64,000 nt of DNA from Gammaproteobacteria bacterium (GTDB lineage Bacteria; Pseudomonadota; Gammaproteobacteria; Xanthomonadales; SZUA-36): NCBI GenBank assembly GCA_021772935.1, contig JAJFLA010000056.1, positions 62,001 through 126,000 of the forward strand, in the 5' to 3' direction. A program made the translations under genes and the position numbers. The number at the start of each line of letters is the position of its first letter. Position 1 is the first letter of the stretch. Shown here piece after piece: positions 1 through 10,410 of the stretch. The notes under the pieces are model-generated. The model had not been told where the DNA came from and made no database searches. It was given only the letters and a program-made list of their open reading frames with translations.

Positions 1-13
1 CGAGGGTGGAAAA

Positions 14-1360
14 ATGAAAAAAATTATTATCATTTTAGCCGTCGCCCTGTTGTCGTTTTCTGCGGTCGTTGCTGCACAAACACTTGATGAGTTGGCGGAA
101 ATCGTACGGCGAGCCGCAAGCAGTGAAGGGCAAATTAACCAGGAGAGGGAAGAGCAGTTCCTGCGTGGACGTGATGATCAACGCAAGCTGCTGGCCAAGG
201 CCAAGGCAGAAAAGAAACGAGAGGAAAAGCGCAGTGATGACCTGAAATCAGAATATGATCGCCTGGAGAGGGTGTTGGCTGAGCTGACCACCGTACTGCA
301 AGAGCGTATGGGCAACCTTGGCGAACTGTTTGGTATCGTGCGACAGTCTTCAGGTGATATCCAGGCGGCGCTAAACGACTCCATGGTCTCTGCCCAACGC
401 CCCGCGCGTGGTGTGTTCCTGTCTGAACTGGCACAACGCAAGGCATTGCCAAATGTTCAGGAACTGCGCACCGTCTGGTCGAGGATGGTCACAGAAATTG
501 CTGAATCCGGCAAAGTGGTGAAATTCAACACAACAGTTGAGCGTGCCAATGGTGTTAAAGAAGAGCTGGAAGTTGTTCGGGTCGGTGTGTTCAATGCAGT
601 GGCCAATGGGAGCTATCTTGATTGGGATTCGTCCAAAAGCACTGAAAACCTGATTGAACTTGCCCGCCAACCCCCAACCCGTTTTCAGGCAATGGCAAAA
701 GACCTGCAAACAGCTAGTCCAGGGGAAATTACTGCGATGGCGGTAGACTTCACACGAGGTCAGATTCTGCGCGCGGTTGTACAGAGCAAAACACCGATTG
801 AGCGTGTTAAAGAAGACGGTGGCCCGGTAGGTTATGTCATTATCGGTGTGGGTATGTTCGGCTTGCTGTTATGTCTCTGGAGAGCATTCATGCTTTATAC
901 CACTGGCGGCCGGATAGGCAAGCAGCTCAAGAATGAAACTGCGAATAAAGGCAATCCATTGGGTCGTGTTATGTCAGTTTATTCTGACAATCCGGATATC
1001 GATATAGAGACACTTGAATTAAAGCTCGATGAGGCTATCTTGCGTGAATCTGCACCACTTGAGACGGGTCTGAGCTTTATCAAAGTGCTTTATGTTGTTG
1101 CACCCTTGCTTGGTCTGCTGGGTACCGTTGTAGGTATGATTGCGACCTTCCAGATGATTACTTTGTTTGGCACCGGTGATCCCCGTATGATGGCCGGCGG
1201 TATTTCCACCGCCCTGGTAACTACGGTACTGGGTCTGGTGGTAGCCATTCCCCTGACTTTGCTACATGCATTCCTGCAAGGTAAGAGTAAGGCATTGATC
1301 CAGGTGCTTGAAGAGCAGGCTGCAGGCATTATTGCCAGGCTTGCGGAGCGCAATGGATGA
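14..1360 (+). CDS. TtpC-like large MotA/TolQ/ExbB proton-channel protein
   Basis: 448 aa. It starts with a signal peptide (lysine-rich N-terminus, hydrophobic core, cut near AVVAAQ at about residue 21). A long charged coiled-coil periplasmic region (about 35-110) follows, then a membrane segment near 270-295 and a C-terminal TolQ/ExbB domain with two more membrane segments (about 355-430, with GLLGTVVGMIATFQ). This is the architecture of TtpC, the extra ExbB-like subunit of TonB2 systems in Vibrio, which is thought to help couple the proton gradient to TonB. GAGGGTGG lies 7-13 bases before the ATG. The stop overlaps the start of the ordinary exbB (ATGA), so translation is probably coupled. 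The family call is firm; the TtpC role is inferred from length and operon position. Confidence 0.85.
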   Translation: MKKIIIILAVALLSFSAVVAAQTLDELAEIVRRAASSEGQINQEREEQFLRGRDDQRKLLAKAKAEKKREEKRSDDLKSEYDRLERVLAELTTVLQERMGNLGELFGIVRQSSGDIQAALNDSMVSAQRPARGVFLSELAQRKALPNVQELRTVWSRMVTEIAESGKVVKFNTTVERANGVKEELEVVRVGVFNAVANGSYLDWDSSKSTENLIELARQPPTRFQAMAKDLQTASPGEITAMAVDFTRGQILRAVVQSKTPIERVKEDGGPVGYVIIGVGMFGLLLCLWRAFMLYTTGGRIGKQLKNETANKGNPLGRVMSVYSDNPDIDIETLELKLDEAILRESAPLETGLSFIKVLYVVAPLLGLLGTVVGMIATFQMITLFGTGDPRMMAGGISTALVTTVLGLVVAIPLTLLHAFLQGKSKALIQVLEEQAAGIIARLAERNG

Positions 1361-1881
1361 TTTGGTTTTATGACGCACTGGCTTCCATCAGGAGTTTTCT
1401 TGATTTAGGTGGCGATGTCCTTTATGCCATCATGTTGGTATTGTTCCTGATGTGGACTTTTATACTTGAGCGTCTATGGTATTTCTACAGGGTTCACCCG
1501 GATGAAAAACGCGCCACCGTATCTACCTGGGAAGCTCGAGCAGACACCCAGTCATGGTATGCCAAGCGTATTCGCGATGAAATGATTTCGAATACGTCCA
1601 TCGCGCTAAATAGCAATATCGGTTTGATCAAGGCTTTAATCGCAATTTGTCCGCTATTAGGGTTGATGGGAACAGTTACCGGTATGGTCAGTGTTTTCGA
1701 CGTTATGACTTATTCGGGTTCCGGCAACGCTCGTGCTATGGCTGCGGGTGTTTCCATGGCGACCGTGCCGACTATGGCCGGGATGGTTGCGGCACTTTCC
1801 GGTGTGTATTTCGGTACATGGCTGGAGCACAAGGCAACCACCGAAACTGAAGCACTTGGTGATTTACTGCAGTCACACTGA
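1357..1881 (+). CDS. exbB: ExbB proton-channel subunit (TonB2-type)
   Basis: 174 aa, short like ExbB2 proteins. A first membrane segment lies at about 20-40 (DVLYAIMLVLFLMWTFILE). The conserved TolQ/ExbB block follows, with CPLLGLMGTVTGMVSVFDVM and a last transmembrane helix containing the MAAGVSMATVPTMAGMVAA motif. With ExbD it forms the inner-membrane proton channel that energises TonB. It overlaps the upstream ttpC-like gene by 4 bp and lies 5 bp before exbD, so all are probably one transcript. Confidence 0.93.
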   Translation: MIWFYDALASIRSFLDLGGDVLYAIMLVLFLMWTFILERLWYFYRVHPDEKRATVSTWEARADTQSWYAKRIRDEMISNTSIALNSNIGLIKALIAICPLLGLMGTVTGMVSVFDVMTYSGSGNARAMAAGVSMATVPTMAGMVAALSGVYFGTWLEHKATTETEALGDLLQSH

Positions 1882-1886
1882 TTACG

Positions 1887-2297
1887 ATGCCTAACATGAA
1901 ACGACATGCGCACACAGAAGATGCAGAAATCAATATCACGCCTATGCTTGATATCGTTTTTATAATGCTGATCTTTTTTATTGTCACGACATCCTTTACC
2001 AAGGAAACCGGAGCGGTTATTACCAAGCCGATCGCTGAACAGGCAGTTTCACTACGTAACGGAACGATCCTGATCGGTATCAAGTCAAATGACGATATAT
2101 GGATGAGCAAACGTCTGATTGAACTGAGGGAAGTCCGCTCCATGGTAGAGTCCGCCAAAGCTGAAAACCCCAAAGGCAGTGTCGTAATCGTTGCGGACAA
2201 GGGCTCCAGGATAGGTACCGTCACCCAGGTTATGGACCAGGTAAAATTAGCAGGCGTGCAGGGTATTGCCATTTCTGCTGAAAACCCCAGCGGATAG
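1887..2297 (+). CDS. exbD: ExbD biopolymer transport protein
   Basis: 136 aa. The N-terminus is short and cytoplasmic. It is followed by INITPMLDIVFIMLIFFIVT, which holds the single transmembrane helix and the conserved Asp (in MLDIVFI) that carries protons in ExbD/TolR. The rest is the periplasmic domain that contacts TonB. A second possible start is the Met at 1896. Its place between exbB and tonB makes the assignment straightforward. Confidence 0.93.
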   Translation: MPNMKRHAHTEDAEINITPMLDIVFIMLIFFIVTTSFTKETGAVITKPIAEQAVSLRNGTILIGIKSNDDIWMSKRLIELREVRSMVESAKAENPKGSVVIVADKGSRIGTVTQVMDQVKLAGVQGIAISAENPSG

Positions 2298-2335
2298 GTT
2301 TTTGAGTATGTTTTCGAGATGATATTAATATTGGT

Positions 2336-2968
2336 ATGAATAGATTTAGAAGCTTAATCTCTGCATTACTTGCTGTTGGCGTGACTTTCGGTTTGTTCCT
2401 GTTCATGTTTAAGCTGATTTCATCCGGTGGCACTAACAATAGTGAACTGGAAGCGATTGCCGGTATTCATTTTGGTCCGGTTGATATTCCGGATGATGTG
2501 ATGACTAAAAACCGACGGATCCCAAAAAAGCCACCGCCACCTAAAAATCCACCGCCACCACCGAAAATGCAGATATCCAAAATGGATCAGACGGTGCAAA
2601 ACATGCCAACCCTCGATTTGCCCAACCTGGATGTTCCAATGTCAGGTGGTGAAGGTATGTACATTGGTAATTTTGCCAGCATAGACAAGACTGAAGAGGG
2701 TGACATCATCCCGATCGTTAAAATCCGGCCCATATACCCCCGTGATGCACAGATGAAGGGGCTGGAAGGCTGGGTGAAAATTGAGTTTACGATTAACGCA
2801 ATCGGCGCGGTGAAAAGTCCGCGGGTAATCGACTCCAAGCCGGCAAGAATATTTAACCGTGAAGCCATACGCGCCATACTGAAGTGGAAATTCAAGCCAC
2901 GGGTTATAGATGGTGTCGCGGTGGATCGACAAGCCACGCAAACTATTGACTTTAACCTGGATCAGTAG
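2336..2968 (+). CDS. tonB: TonB energy-transducing protein
   Basis: 210 aa. An N-terminal membrane anchor (about 5-27) is followed by a short proline-rich spacer (KPPPPKNPPPPPK, about 65-80) and a C-terminal TonB domain of about 85 residues (IRPIYPRDAQMKGLEGWV ... ILKWKFKPR). The protein is shorter than E. coli TonB, as is usual for TonB2. It transmits energy from the ExbB/ExbD channel to TonB-dependent outer-membrane receptors. No receptor gene lies nearby. The 38-bp gap to exbD has no clear promoter. Confidence 0.92.
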   Translation: MNRFRSLISALLAVGVTFGLFLFMFKLISSGGTNNSELEAIAGIHFGPVDIPDDVMTKNRRIPKKPPPPKNPPPPPKMQISKMDQTVQNMPTLDLPNLDVPMSGGEGMYIGNFASIDKTEEGDIIPIVKIRPIYPRDAQMKGLEGWVKIEFTINAIGAVKSPRVIDSKPARIFNREAIRAILKWKFKPRVIDGVAVDRQATQTIDFNLDQ

Positions 2969-2979
2969 GGGGGTAATGA

Positions 2980-4248
2980 ATGTATATTTTGCTTAGAAAG
3001 GTTTTGTTTTTAGTTGTGTTGGGCATGATCGTCTTGTCGCTTTCGGGTCAGGCCATGGCCCAGGCATCCGAGTGTGGAGTGAAGCGTGGCAAGGGTTCCG
3101 GTGCATTGGATGAGATGACCTGGAAAAAACTGAACGACGTCTACGAAGATGTCGGTGAAGAGCTTTATGATGTCGCATATGAAAAACTGCAGAGGTTAAA
3201 CAAAAGGGCTCATAACGATTATTTAGAGGCAGTATTGGCCCAGGCCATGGCCCAGGTTGAGTGGGCCCGCTCAAATTATGATGCATCTCTGGTCCACTTT
3301 GAGAAAGCTGTCGAGCTTGACTCACTGCCTGATCTGGCGCATTTCTCCTTGATGTACCAAATCGCGCAGTTGTATTACTTGAAAGACCGTTACGATGAAG
3401 CCCTGGATAAACTGGCGTTGTGGATGTGCAAGGTTCCGGAAGACAAAGTTACCGATGTATCTTATTTTTTAAAAGCTTCAATTTATGCACAGAAAAAAGA
3501 CTGGAAAAACGTCATTCCAGCGATCGAAAAAGCGATTTCTATGTCGGATGCGCCAAAGGAATCCTGGTATCAGTTAATGCTGGCTTCTCACTTCCAATTG
3601 GAACAGTTTCCGAAAGCGGCAGAGACTTTGGAAATCATGATCCAATCGTGGCCGGATAAAAAGAGCTATTGGTCTCAGCTTTCCCAAATTTATTACAAAC
3701 TGAAAATGGAAGACGAGGCACTTTCGGTGCTCGCCCTGGCTAACCGCCGCAACATGTTGGATAAACAGACTGACATCATGTATTTATCCAATTTGTACTC
3801 CAACAAGGAAGTGCCACTCAAGGCCGCCGCCGTGCTGCAAAAGGGTATAAAAGATGGCATTGTCGAATCTAACCAGAAGCATTGGACGATTGTTGCCGAC
3901 ACCTGGTATGCCGCCGAGGAAATGAGCAAGGCCCTAGACGCTTATGAAAATGCCGGAAGGATGTCTGATGATGGTGAGACAGATTTGCGCCGAGCTTACA
4001 TCCTGGTAGATATGGAGCGTTGGAGTGAAGCTTCAGAAGCAGTAAATGCGGCAATAGAGAAAGGTGGTTTCAATGAACGAAGAACAGGTGATGCTTACGT
4101 GCTTCAGGGAATGAGTGAATTTAACCTTGGAAATTATGCGAAAGCCAGTACGGCCTGGGGTCGTGCCAGCAAATATCCAAAAACCAAAAAGTCCGCCCAG
4201 CAATGGATGAACCATATGCGCGAGGTGCGGGCCAGAAAGTCTTCCTGA
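2980..4248 (+). CDS. TonB2-operon TPR protein
   Basis: 422 aa with a signal peptide (hydrophobic 5-27, SGQAMA cleavage site) and many degenerate tetratricopeptide units through most of its length, for example the A..LHFEKAVELD-like and Y..A..AY.NAG-like helices. It follows tonB by 11 bp with GGGGG just before the ATG. TPR proteins in this position are standard in TonB2 operons and are probably periplasmic partners of TonB or its receptors. No catalytic motif is visible, so a scaffold role is inferred. Confidence 0.8.
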   Translation: MYILLRKVLFLVVLGMIVLSLSGQAMAQASECGVKRGKGSGALDEMTWKKLNDVYEDVGEELYDVAYEKLQRLNKRAHNDYLEAVLAQAMAQVEWARSNYDASLVHFEKAVELDSLPDLAHFSLMYQIAQLYYLKDRYDEALDKLALWMCKVPEDKVTDVSYFLKASIYAQKKDWKNVIPAIEKAISMSDAPKESWYQLMLASHFQLEQFPKAAETLEIMIQSWPDKKSYWSQLSQIYYKLKMEDEALSVLALANRRNMLDKQTDIMYLSNLYSNKEVPLKAAAVLQKGIKDGIVESNQKHWTIVADTWYAAEEMSKALDAYENAGRMSDDGETDLRRAYILVDMERWSEASEAVNAAIEKGGFNERRTGDAYVLQGMSEFNLGNYAKASTAWGRASKYPKTKKSAQQWMNHMREVRARKSS

Positions 4249-4276
4249 GGTTGGACTTACAAGGTCAAGGCAAGCG

Positions 4277-5167
4277 ATGAAACAGGACCTGCTGGTTGAA
4301 CGTTTCCTGGATAATCTGTGGGCAGAGCGCGGATTGAGCGATAACAGTCTGCAAAGTTATCGACATGACCTGTTTCATTTACAAAACCGGCTGACTGCAC
4401 GTTCCAAAACCCTTAAGACGGCCGCCCGTGAAGATATTTTGTCGGTCCTGGCTGCCGAAGTCCAAGGCGGAAAAAGTCCGCGTTCAGTATCACGATACTT
4501 GTCTGCTTATCGTCAGTTCTATCGTTGGTTGGTACGTGAAGGAACTATCAGCTGCGACCCAGTGGCTTTAATTGAAAGCCCCAAAACCGGTCGAGGCTTG
4601 CCAAAAGCACTAACAGAAGCACAGGTTGAATTATTATTGGCGGCACCGGATACTGGAACCACGCTGGGGCTGCGTGACAGCGCCATGCTGGAGCTGATGT
4701 ACGCGACTGGTTTGCGGGTTAGTGAATTAGTAGATTTGGAATTGCCCAATTTAAACCTGAATCAAGGGGTTGTTCGTGTGATAGGGAAGGGGCAAAAAGA
4801 ACGACTGGTGCCCTTTGGGGATGAAGCACATGAAAGCCTGAAGACTTACTTGACCAGCGCCAGACCGGTGTTGTTGAAGGGGGCGCAAATCGATCATGTG
4901 TTTGTTACGACACGCAAAGCAGGCATGACTCGCCAGGCATTTTGGTACATGGTGCAACGATATGCTATCCATTGTGGGGTATCACACAAGCTGTCACCAC
5001 ACATGTTACGTCACTCCTTTGCAACGCACTTGCTCAATCATGGAGCGGATTTACGCGTTGTTCAGCTATTGCTCGGACATCGTGACCTTTCTACCACGCA
5101 AATTTACACACATATTGCCCGCGAAGGATTGAAACGATTGCATGAGACCCATCACCCTCGTGGCTAG
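4277..5167 (+). CDS. xerD: Site-specific tyrosine recombinase XerD
   Basis: 296 aa, the normal XerD length. It has an N-terminal SAM-like core-binding domain (about 1-90) and a catalytic domain with the tyrosine-recombinase residues: Arg in ATGLRVSELV, Lys in GKGQKERLVP, HMLRHSFATHLL, LLGHRDLSTTQIYTHI with the nucleophilic Tyr. XerC/XerD resolve chromosome dimers at dif. XerD rather than XerC is chosen because dsbC follows, as in many Gammaproteobacteria, and because the C-terminus (LHETHHPRG) resembles XerD. The final glycine codon and TAG stop (GGC TAG) are formed with the CTAG end of a palindromic element starting at 5164. Confidence 0.92.
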   Translation: MKQDLLVERFLDNLWAERGLSDNSLQSYRHDLFHLQNRLTARSKTLKTAAREDILSVLAAEVQGGKSPRSVSRYLSAYRQFYRWLVREGTISCDPVALIESPKTGRGLPKALTEAQVELLLAAPDTGTTLGLRDSAMLELMYATGLRVSELVDLELPNLNLNQGVVRVIGKGQKERLVPFGDEAHESLKTYLTSARPVLLKGAQIDHVFVTTRKAGMTRQAFWYMVQRYAIHCGVSHKLSPHMLRHSFATHLLNHGADLRVVQLLLGHRDLSTTQIYTHIAREGLKRLHETHHPRG

Positions 5168-5432
5168 TGTAGTGTCAACCCTAAAAGGTAGGATCAGTGG
5201 TTACCAGAATGTTCAGCACAAGGCATACTCGCGCAGGCATAGTGGTTCTACGTCAAGCGAGTGTAACGCCGTGATGGACATTCTGGTAGCCACCCGCAGG
5301 GCGAGCCCACAAGCTGTCATCTGCTACGTTAGCGTTTCTCGATATAGAACCACTATATCTTCGAACCACTGCCTTGCAGCTAACAGCTTGTGAACTCGCT
5401 GATCCTACCTTTTAGGGTTGACACTACACTAG
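5164..5432. mobile_element. 269-bp MITE-like palindromic element (family A)
   Basis: A perfect 34-bp inverted repeat bounds the element: 5164-5197 (CTAGTGTAGTGTCAACCC...) and 5399-5432. Internal inverted repeats are also present. Arm a is 5197-5212 with 5278-5293 (15/16). Arm b is 5239-5250 with 5345-5356 (12/12). Arm c is 5301-5323 with 5377-5399 (19/23). Arms a/b and b/c are interlocked rather than nested. No credible coding frame is present. The CTAG ends suggest a TA or CTAG target, as used by IS630- or IS5-type transposases, so a non-autonomous MITE is the best description. The transposase source is not in the window. Confidence 0.8.
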
Positions 5433-5557
5433 TGCATTCGTTGACCAATTTGAATGTGCGGAAACCGACAGGCGATGAAATTATGGGTTGAACTTTTCAC
5501 TCTATGCAGGTCCAATGCAACCAAGGTACAGACTTAAATATAAGCTCGGAGAAAAAA

Positions 5558-6301
5558 ATGAATCGTGCACCGCTGATTTTCGCGGCGTTGCTTACCAGTT
5601 TGTTTATCACAACTGTGTATGCCGATGTGGAAAAAGATAAAAATTTTACGATCGTTGAAGAGAAGTTGCGTACTTTGGTACCCAATGCAAAAACCATGGC
5701 AATATCAGAGACACCAATCGAAGGTATATTGCAAGTTCAGATCAACAGCGACATCGTTTATGTGACGAGCAATGGTCAGTACCTGTTGCAGGGTCAGATC
5801 CTGGATATCGATACACGCACCAACCTTACTGACCATGCTAAATCTGGAATTCGTCTTGGCCTGTTGGCTGAACTGAATGCAGATGAGCAGATATCATTTG
5901 CACCGGAAAAAATAAAGCACGACTTGCTCGTGTTTACTGATCTTGATTGTGGCTATTGTCGTAAACTGCATAACCAAATGGCAGAGTACAATAAAGAAGG
6001 TATTGCCATACATTACCTGGCATTTCCGCGCGCCGGAATCGGTTCTGCCTCATACGACAAGTTTGTTTCTGTGTGGTGCGCTGATGATCAAAAAGAAGCT
6101 TTGACATTGGCGAAAAATGGTAATGATCCAGAGCCACTAAAATGCCCAAATCCGATAGAGGCCCAATATGAGCTTGGTCGTGAAATCGGTGTAACTGGTA
6201 CCCCGGCACTGGTGACAACTGACGGTACCTTGATACCGGGTTATATGCCACCTGAAACACTGCGCTTGCGGCTGGAAGCTATACAGGTATCCGTTGAGTG
6301 A
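5558..6301 (+). CDS. dsbC: Thiol:disulfide interchange protein DsbC
   Basis: 247 aa from the ATG at 5558, preceded by CGGAGAAAAAA; upstream in-frame starts lack a ribosome site. A signal peptide (about 1-21, TTVYADVE) is followed by the DsbC dimerisation domain and a thioredoxin fold with the CGYC active site (DLDCGYCRKLH). The structural cysteine pair (VWCADD ... LKCPNP) and the cis-Pro loop (GVTGTPAL) are also present. DsbC isomerises wrong disulfides in the periplasm and is kept reduced by DsbD. It normally follows xerD directly; here a mobile element separates them, so it may now need its own promoter. Confidence 0.93.
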   Translation: MNRAPLIFAALLTSLFITTVYADVEKDKNFTIVEEKLRTLVPNAKTMAISETPIEGILQVQINSDIVYVTSNGQYLLQGQILDIDTRTNLTDHAKSGIRLGLLAELNADEQISFAPEKIKHDLLVFTDLDCGYCRKLHNQMAEYNKEGIAIHYLAFPRAGIGSASYDKFVSVWCADDQKEALTLAKNGNDPEPLKCPNPIEAQYELGREIGVTGTPALVTTDGTLIPGYMPPETLRLRLEAIQVSVE

Positions 6302-6465
6302 ATTAGAGATAACGTCTCCAGGAGCCTCACCTGAACCTATGGAGAGGGACTCTGATAGTCAATTTATCTTTAAATATTTTCAACTAAACAACATCGCACC
6401 GGGGCAAATACCGGGGTTTGTCATCCATCACAAAAAATGCTGATCCATTGAAGCCGATCAGCCGC

Positions 6466-6471
6466 TATAAT
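6466..6471 (+). promoter_or_regulatory. Putative -10 box of purL promoter
   Basis: A consensus TATAAT (GCCGCTATAATGTTGCC) lies 28 bp before the purL start. The -35 region is poor: TGATCC at 6441-6446 is the closest at 19-bp spacing. No PurR-type palindrome was seen. The 197-bp gap between dsbC and purL contains nothing else I can name. Confidence 0.45.
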
Positions 6472-6498
6472 GTTGCCTGCTAATACGGGAGTGATGCT

Positions 6499-9400
6499 TT
6501 GACCGAGTTTACCTGCCTGCTTGGTGGTCCAGCTTTTTCTGAATTCTGCAGGCAAAAACTTGTTGCTGCTTTGTGTCGACGCACGGTTCAAGAGTTTTCG
6601 TTTACAGCACAATTCATCTACTTTGTTGAAGGCCCACTGGTAGACCCGGCCAGTTTCTCGACCGAATCCATGCCTCCTTCGCAGGACAAGCTGGTGCGAC
6701 TGGAAGCTTTACTTCAGGCAGAGCTTGTAACGCACATCGACCCCAACGGAATGTTGCTTGTTGTGCCACGCCTGGGAACGCAATCACCCTGGTCCAGCAA
6801 AGCCACCGATATCGCACACCGATGTGGTCTGGGTACGATCAGTCGAATAGAGCGGGGTATTTTATTCCACCTGCCTGCAGAAGCATTGGAGGCGAGTATG
6901 CTTTCAACCATTAAACCGCTCATTCACGACCGCATGACACAAACAGTATTGTGCAATCTGGAGGCTGCAAAAGCGCTGTTTGATCATCATCCTGCCAGAT
7001 CACTGGGAACTGTAGACCTTTCAACGGGTGCTCAGCGGGCGCTTGAGGTAGCTAACCGTGACCTTGGCCTGGCATTGTCGGCATCTGAGATTGATTACCT
7101 GATCGCCGCCTATCGACAGCTTGGCCGGAACCCAACGGACGCAGAACTGATGATGTTCGCTCAGGCAAATTCCGAGCATTGTCGGCATAAGATATTCAAT
7201 GCCAGCTGGACCCTGGATGGTGAGCCTCAAGAGCTTTCATTATTTGCGATGATCAGAAATACCCATGCCCAAAGTCCGGTAGGTGTTCTGTCTGCGTACC
7301 ATGATAATTCAGCAGTTATCGAAGGACGCCGCAACGAGCGCTTCTTTCCAGACCCTGATAGCGGTGAATATACCTATTTGGATGAAGAAGTGGGTATACA
7401 AATCAAAGTGGAGACACATAATCACCCGACGGCAATCTCACCATTTCCCGGTGCAGCAACCGGTTCCGGTGGCGAAATTCGTGACGAAGCCGCAACTGGC
7501 CGAGGCGCGCGACCAAAGGCTGGTTTAACCGGGTTTTCGGTTTCCAACCTCCTGTTGCCGGACAAACTGCGAGACTGGGAAGAAAACTCAGGTAAACCTG
7601 ATCGAATTGCAAGTGCACTGGATATTATGATCGAAGCACCAGTAGGTGCGGCCTCTTTTAATAATGAATTTGGCCGTCCGGCGCTAGCAGGTTATTTCCG
7701 CACTTTTGAGCAATCCATTGGCGGTCGGTTATGGGGTTACCATAAGCCAATTATGCTGGCTGGTGGCATGGGTAATATTCGTATCGGGCAGGTCGAAAAG
7801 CTGCGCCTGGCTGAAGGTTCCGCTGTCATCGTTTTGGGTGGTCCGGCGATGTTGATTGGTCTTGGCGGTGGTGCCGCATCTTCGCTTGGTAGTGGACAGG
7901 GCTGTGAGGAGCTGGATTTTGCTTCGGTCCAACGTGGTAATCCCGAAATGCAACGACGTTGTCAGGAAGTTATTGATCGGTGCAGTGCACTGGGTGACGT
8001 CAACCCGATTATTTCCATCCATGATGTCGGTGCCGGTGGTTTGTCCAACGCCCTACCTGAATTGTTGAATGACTCTGGCCGTGGTGGTGTACTTGAATTG
8101 CGGGAAATCCCCAATGCAGACGGTGCCATGTCACCCATGGAGATCTGGTGCAACGAATCACAGGAACGTTATGTGCTGGGTATAGAAACTGACCGGTTGG
8201 AAGAATTTGAATTTTTGTGCAGACGTGAGCGCTGTCCTTATGCAGTGCTGGGAACAGTGACCACTGAACGTAATTTGCGTGTGAATGATACGTTGTTGCA
8301 TGAGACACCGGTAGATATACCACTGGAAGTACTGTTCGGAAAAACACCCAAAATGCACCGCCTTGCGACTTCCAAGGTAGTCAAGCCAGTTGCAGCCCTG
8401 CTCAACCATACCCATTTGGAAGATAACCTTTTCAGCGTCTTGCGGGTGCCGGCGGTTGGCAGTAAATCCTTTTTAATCACCATTGGTGACCGCTCGGTTG
8501 GTGGCCTGGTCGCACGTGACCAGATGGTGGGGCCATGGCAAGTGCCGGTGGCGGATTCGGCGGTAACACTACATAGCTTTCATGGCTATACAGGTGAGGC
8601 CATGGCAGTGGGTGAGCGAACACCACTGGCAGTTGTAAATAGCCCCGCTGCGGCCAGGCTGGCGGTGACGGAGGCAATCACCAATATTGCAAGTGCACCG
8701 GTTTCCAAGCTCTCGGATGTACGTTTGTCTGCCAATTGGATGGCAGCAGCAGGAGAAGGTGGACAAGATGCCGCGTTGTTTGAGGCTGTCAGAGCGGTCG
8801 GTATGGAGTTATGCCCCGCATTAGGTATCGCTATACCTGTGGGTAAGGATTCTTTATCTCTTAAAACCGACTGGACAGACCATCATCAGTCGCGACACAT
8901 GCTCGCTCCGGTTTCACTGGTGGTTACTGCTTTTGCGCCGGTCACTGATGCCCGCTTGGCGGTCACACCACAATTGATTCATGCTGGTGAGGCCAGTCGT
9001 CTTTTGTTGATAGACCTGGGTCATGGTGCAGACCGTCTGGGCGGGTCTTGCCTGGAACAGGTACATGGAGCATTTAGTGACCAGGTTCCCGATTTGGATA
9101 ATGCCCAGGACCTGGTTGGTTTTTTTTCAGCGATTCAGGAATTAATGACAAGTGGCCAAATACTTGCCTACCATGATCGATCTGATGGTGGTTTGATTAC
9201 TACACTTTGTGAAATGGCTTTCGCAGGGCGTTGTGGTCTTGCATTGTCATTTGACGAGTCTCTGATTTGTGCTGAAGACAGATTGAGTGCGCGTTTGTTT
9301 GCTGAAGAACCCGGTGCAGTTATCCAGGTTGCTGAGGCGCAGATACAAAGCGTGCTGGCGTGTTTTGCAAGGCATGGGCTGGAAAACATGGTTGAAGATA

Positions 9401-10410
9401 TTGGCCGACCGGTCAGTGGCCACAGCCTCAGTATCAAGCTTGGTGAGTCCACTTGTCTGCAAAGTGATCTGCGCAAACTTCACCAGGTCTGGAATGAAAC
9501 CAGCTTTGAAATTCAGAAATTACGTGACCACCCGGGTTGTGCAGATGAAGAATATGCTCGCACTCTGGAGTGGGAACAGCCCTTTTTGAAGCCAGAATTG
9601 AGTTTCGACCCACTATCAACTCTCACGGCCCCGACAATAGTCCGTGGTATAAAGCCAGCGATTGCAGTTTTGCGTGAACAAGGTGTAAATGGTCAAATTG
9701 AAATGGCCGCGGCATTTGACGCGGCAGGTTTCAGGGCAATTGACGTGCATATGTCAGATTTATTGGAGAAGCGTACCGATTTGTCGGCATTTCAGGGTCT
9801 GGTGGCTTGTGGTGGCTTCTCTTATGGCGATGTTTTGGGTGCAGGTCGCGGTTGGGCGGCGTCCATATTGTTTCAGCAGGAACTCAAGGACCAATTCGAG
9901 ACGTTCTTTGCACGCACTGACCGCTTCGCTCTTGGGGTTTGTAATGGCTGCCAAATGCTTTCTTCGTTGAAGAATATTATTCCGGGCGCTGATAACTGGC
10001 CAGAGTTTGTGGCCAACCGTTCAGGTCAGTTTGAAGCCCGTTTGAGTCTGGTAAAAGTGACTGAATCGACGTCGTTGTTTTTCACTGGCATGGCCGGTAG
10101 CCTGTTGCCGGTGGCAACTGCGCACGGTGAAGGGCGTGCGCAGTTTCACCAACAACCACCATCGCTAACACAGGTAACACTGCGATACGTGGATGCGACT
10201 GGTAACGCCACGGTCGGGTATCCATTGAATCCCAATGGCTCGCCCCAGGGTGTTACTGGCTTGTGCAACAATGATGGTCGGGTAACGATCATGATGCCTC
10301 ATCCGGAAAGAACCTTGCGTACGGTCAATTTTTCTTGGGCACCGGAGGATTGGTTGGAGGGTTCCCCCTGGCAACGAATGTTCCTCAATGCGCGTCAATG
10401 GGTGAATTGA
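6499..10410 (+). CDS. purL: Phosphoribosylformylglycinamidine synthase (large single-chain PurL)
   Basis: 1303 aa, the full length of the proteobacterial fused enzyme. It converts FGAR, ATP and glutamine to FGAM in purine synthesis. Visible are the N-terminal domain, two AIR-synthetase-like halves (HSEHCRHK-type block as [45 protein letters not shown]) and a C-terminal glutamine amidotransferase with nucleophile Cys in GVCNGCQML and PHPERTLR near the end. The TTG start at 6499 is used because GTG 6491 and ATG 6494 both run into a stop at once; CGGGAG lies just upstream. The stop overlaps the next gene's ATG by one base. Confidence 0.96.
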   Translation: MTEFTCLLGGPAFSEFCRQKLVAALCRRTVQEFSFTAQFIYFVEGPLVDPASFSTESMPPSQDKLVRLEALLQAELVTHIDPNGMLLVVPRLGTQSPWSSKATDIAHRCGLGTISRIERGILFHLPAEALEASMLSTIKPLIHDRMTQTVLCNLEAAKALFDHHPARSLGTVDLSTGAQRALEVANRDLGLALSASEIDYLIAAYRQLGRNPTDAELMMFAQANSEHCRHKIFNASWTLDGEPQELSLFAMIRNTHAQSPVGVLSAYHDNSAVIEGRRNERFFPDPDSGEYTYLDEEVGIQIKVETHNHPTAISPFPGAATGSGGEIRDEAATGRGARPKAGLTGFSVSNLLLPDKLRDWEENSGKPDRIASALDIMIEAPVGAASFNNEFGRPALAGYFRTFEQSIGGRLWGYHKPIMLAGGMGNIRIGQVEKLRLAEGSAVIVLGGPAMLIGLGGGAASSLGSGQGCEELDFASVQRGNPEMQRRCQEVIDRCSALGDVNPIISIHDVGAGGLSNALPELLNDSGRGGVLELREIPNADGAMSPMEIWCNESQERYVLGIETDRLEEFEFLCRRERCPYAVLGTVTTERNLRVNDTLLHETPVDIPLEVLFGKTPKMHRLATSKVVKPVAALLNHTHLEDNLFSVLRVPAVGSKSFLITIGDRSVGGLVARDQMVGPWQVPVADSAVTLHSFHGYTGEAMAVGERTPLAVVNSPAAARLAVTEAITNIASAPVSKLSDVRLSANWMAAAGEGGQDAALFEAVRAVGMELCPALGIAIPVGKDSLSLKTDWTDHHQSRHMLAPVSLVVTAFAPVTDARLAVTPQLIHAGEASRLLLIDLGHGADRLGGSCLEQVHGAFSDQVPDLDNAQDLVGFFSAIQELMTSGQILAYHDRSDGGLITTLCEMAFAGRCGLALSFDESLICAEDRLSARLFAEEPGAVIQVAEAQIQSVLACFARHGLENMVEDIGRPVSGHSLSIKLGESTCLQSDLRKLHQVWNETSFEIQKLRDHPGCADEEYARTLEWEQPFLKPELSFDPLSTLTAPTIVRGIKPAIAVLREQGVNGQIEMAAAFDAAGFRAIDVHMSDLLEKRTDLSAFQGLVACGGFSYGDVLGAGRGWAASILFQQELKDQFETFFARTDRFALGVCNGCQMLSSLKNIIPGADNWPEFVANRSGQFEARLSLVKVTESTSLFFTGMAGSLLPVATAHGEGRAQFHQQPPSLTQVTLRYVDATGNATVGYPLNPNGSPQGVTGLCNNDGRVTIMMPHPERTLRTVNFSWAPEDWLEGSPWQRMFLNARQWVN

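Noticed and set aside
1772-2272. 166-aa - strand frame across exbB/exbD
   Set aside because: Antisense to two well-supported genes.
5164-5432. Interpretation as a dif site or Xer target because of xerD next door
   Set aside because: The arms are far longer than the 28-bp dif, and no XerC/XerD-binding half-sites around a 6-bp centre were seen.
6391-6420. Possible terminator after dsbC (CCGGGG...CCGGGG)
   Set aside because: The two CCGGGG units are direct, not inverted, so no stable stem forms.
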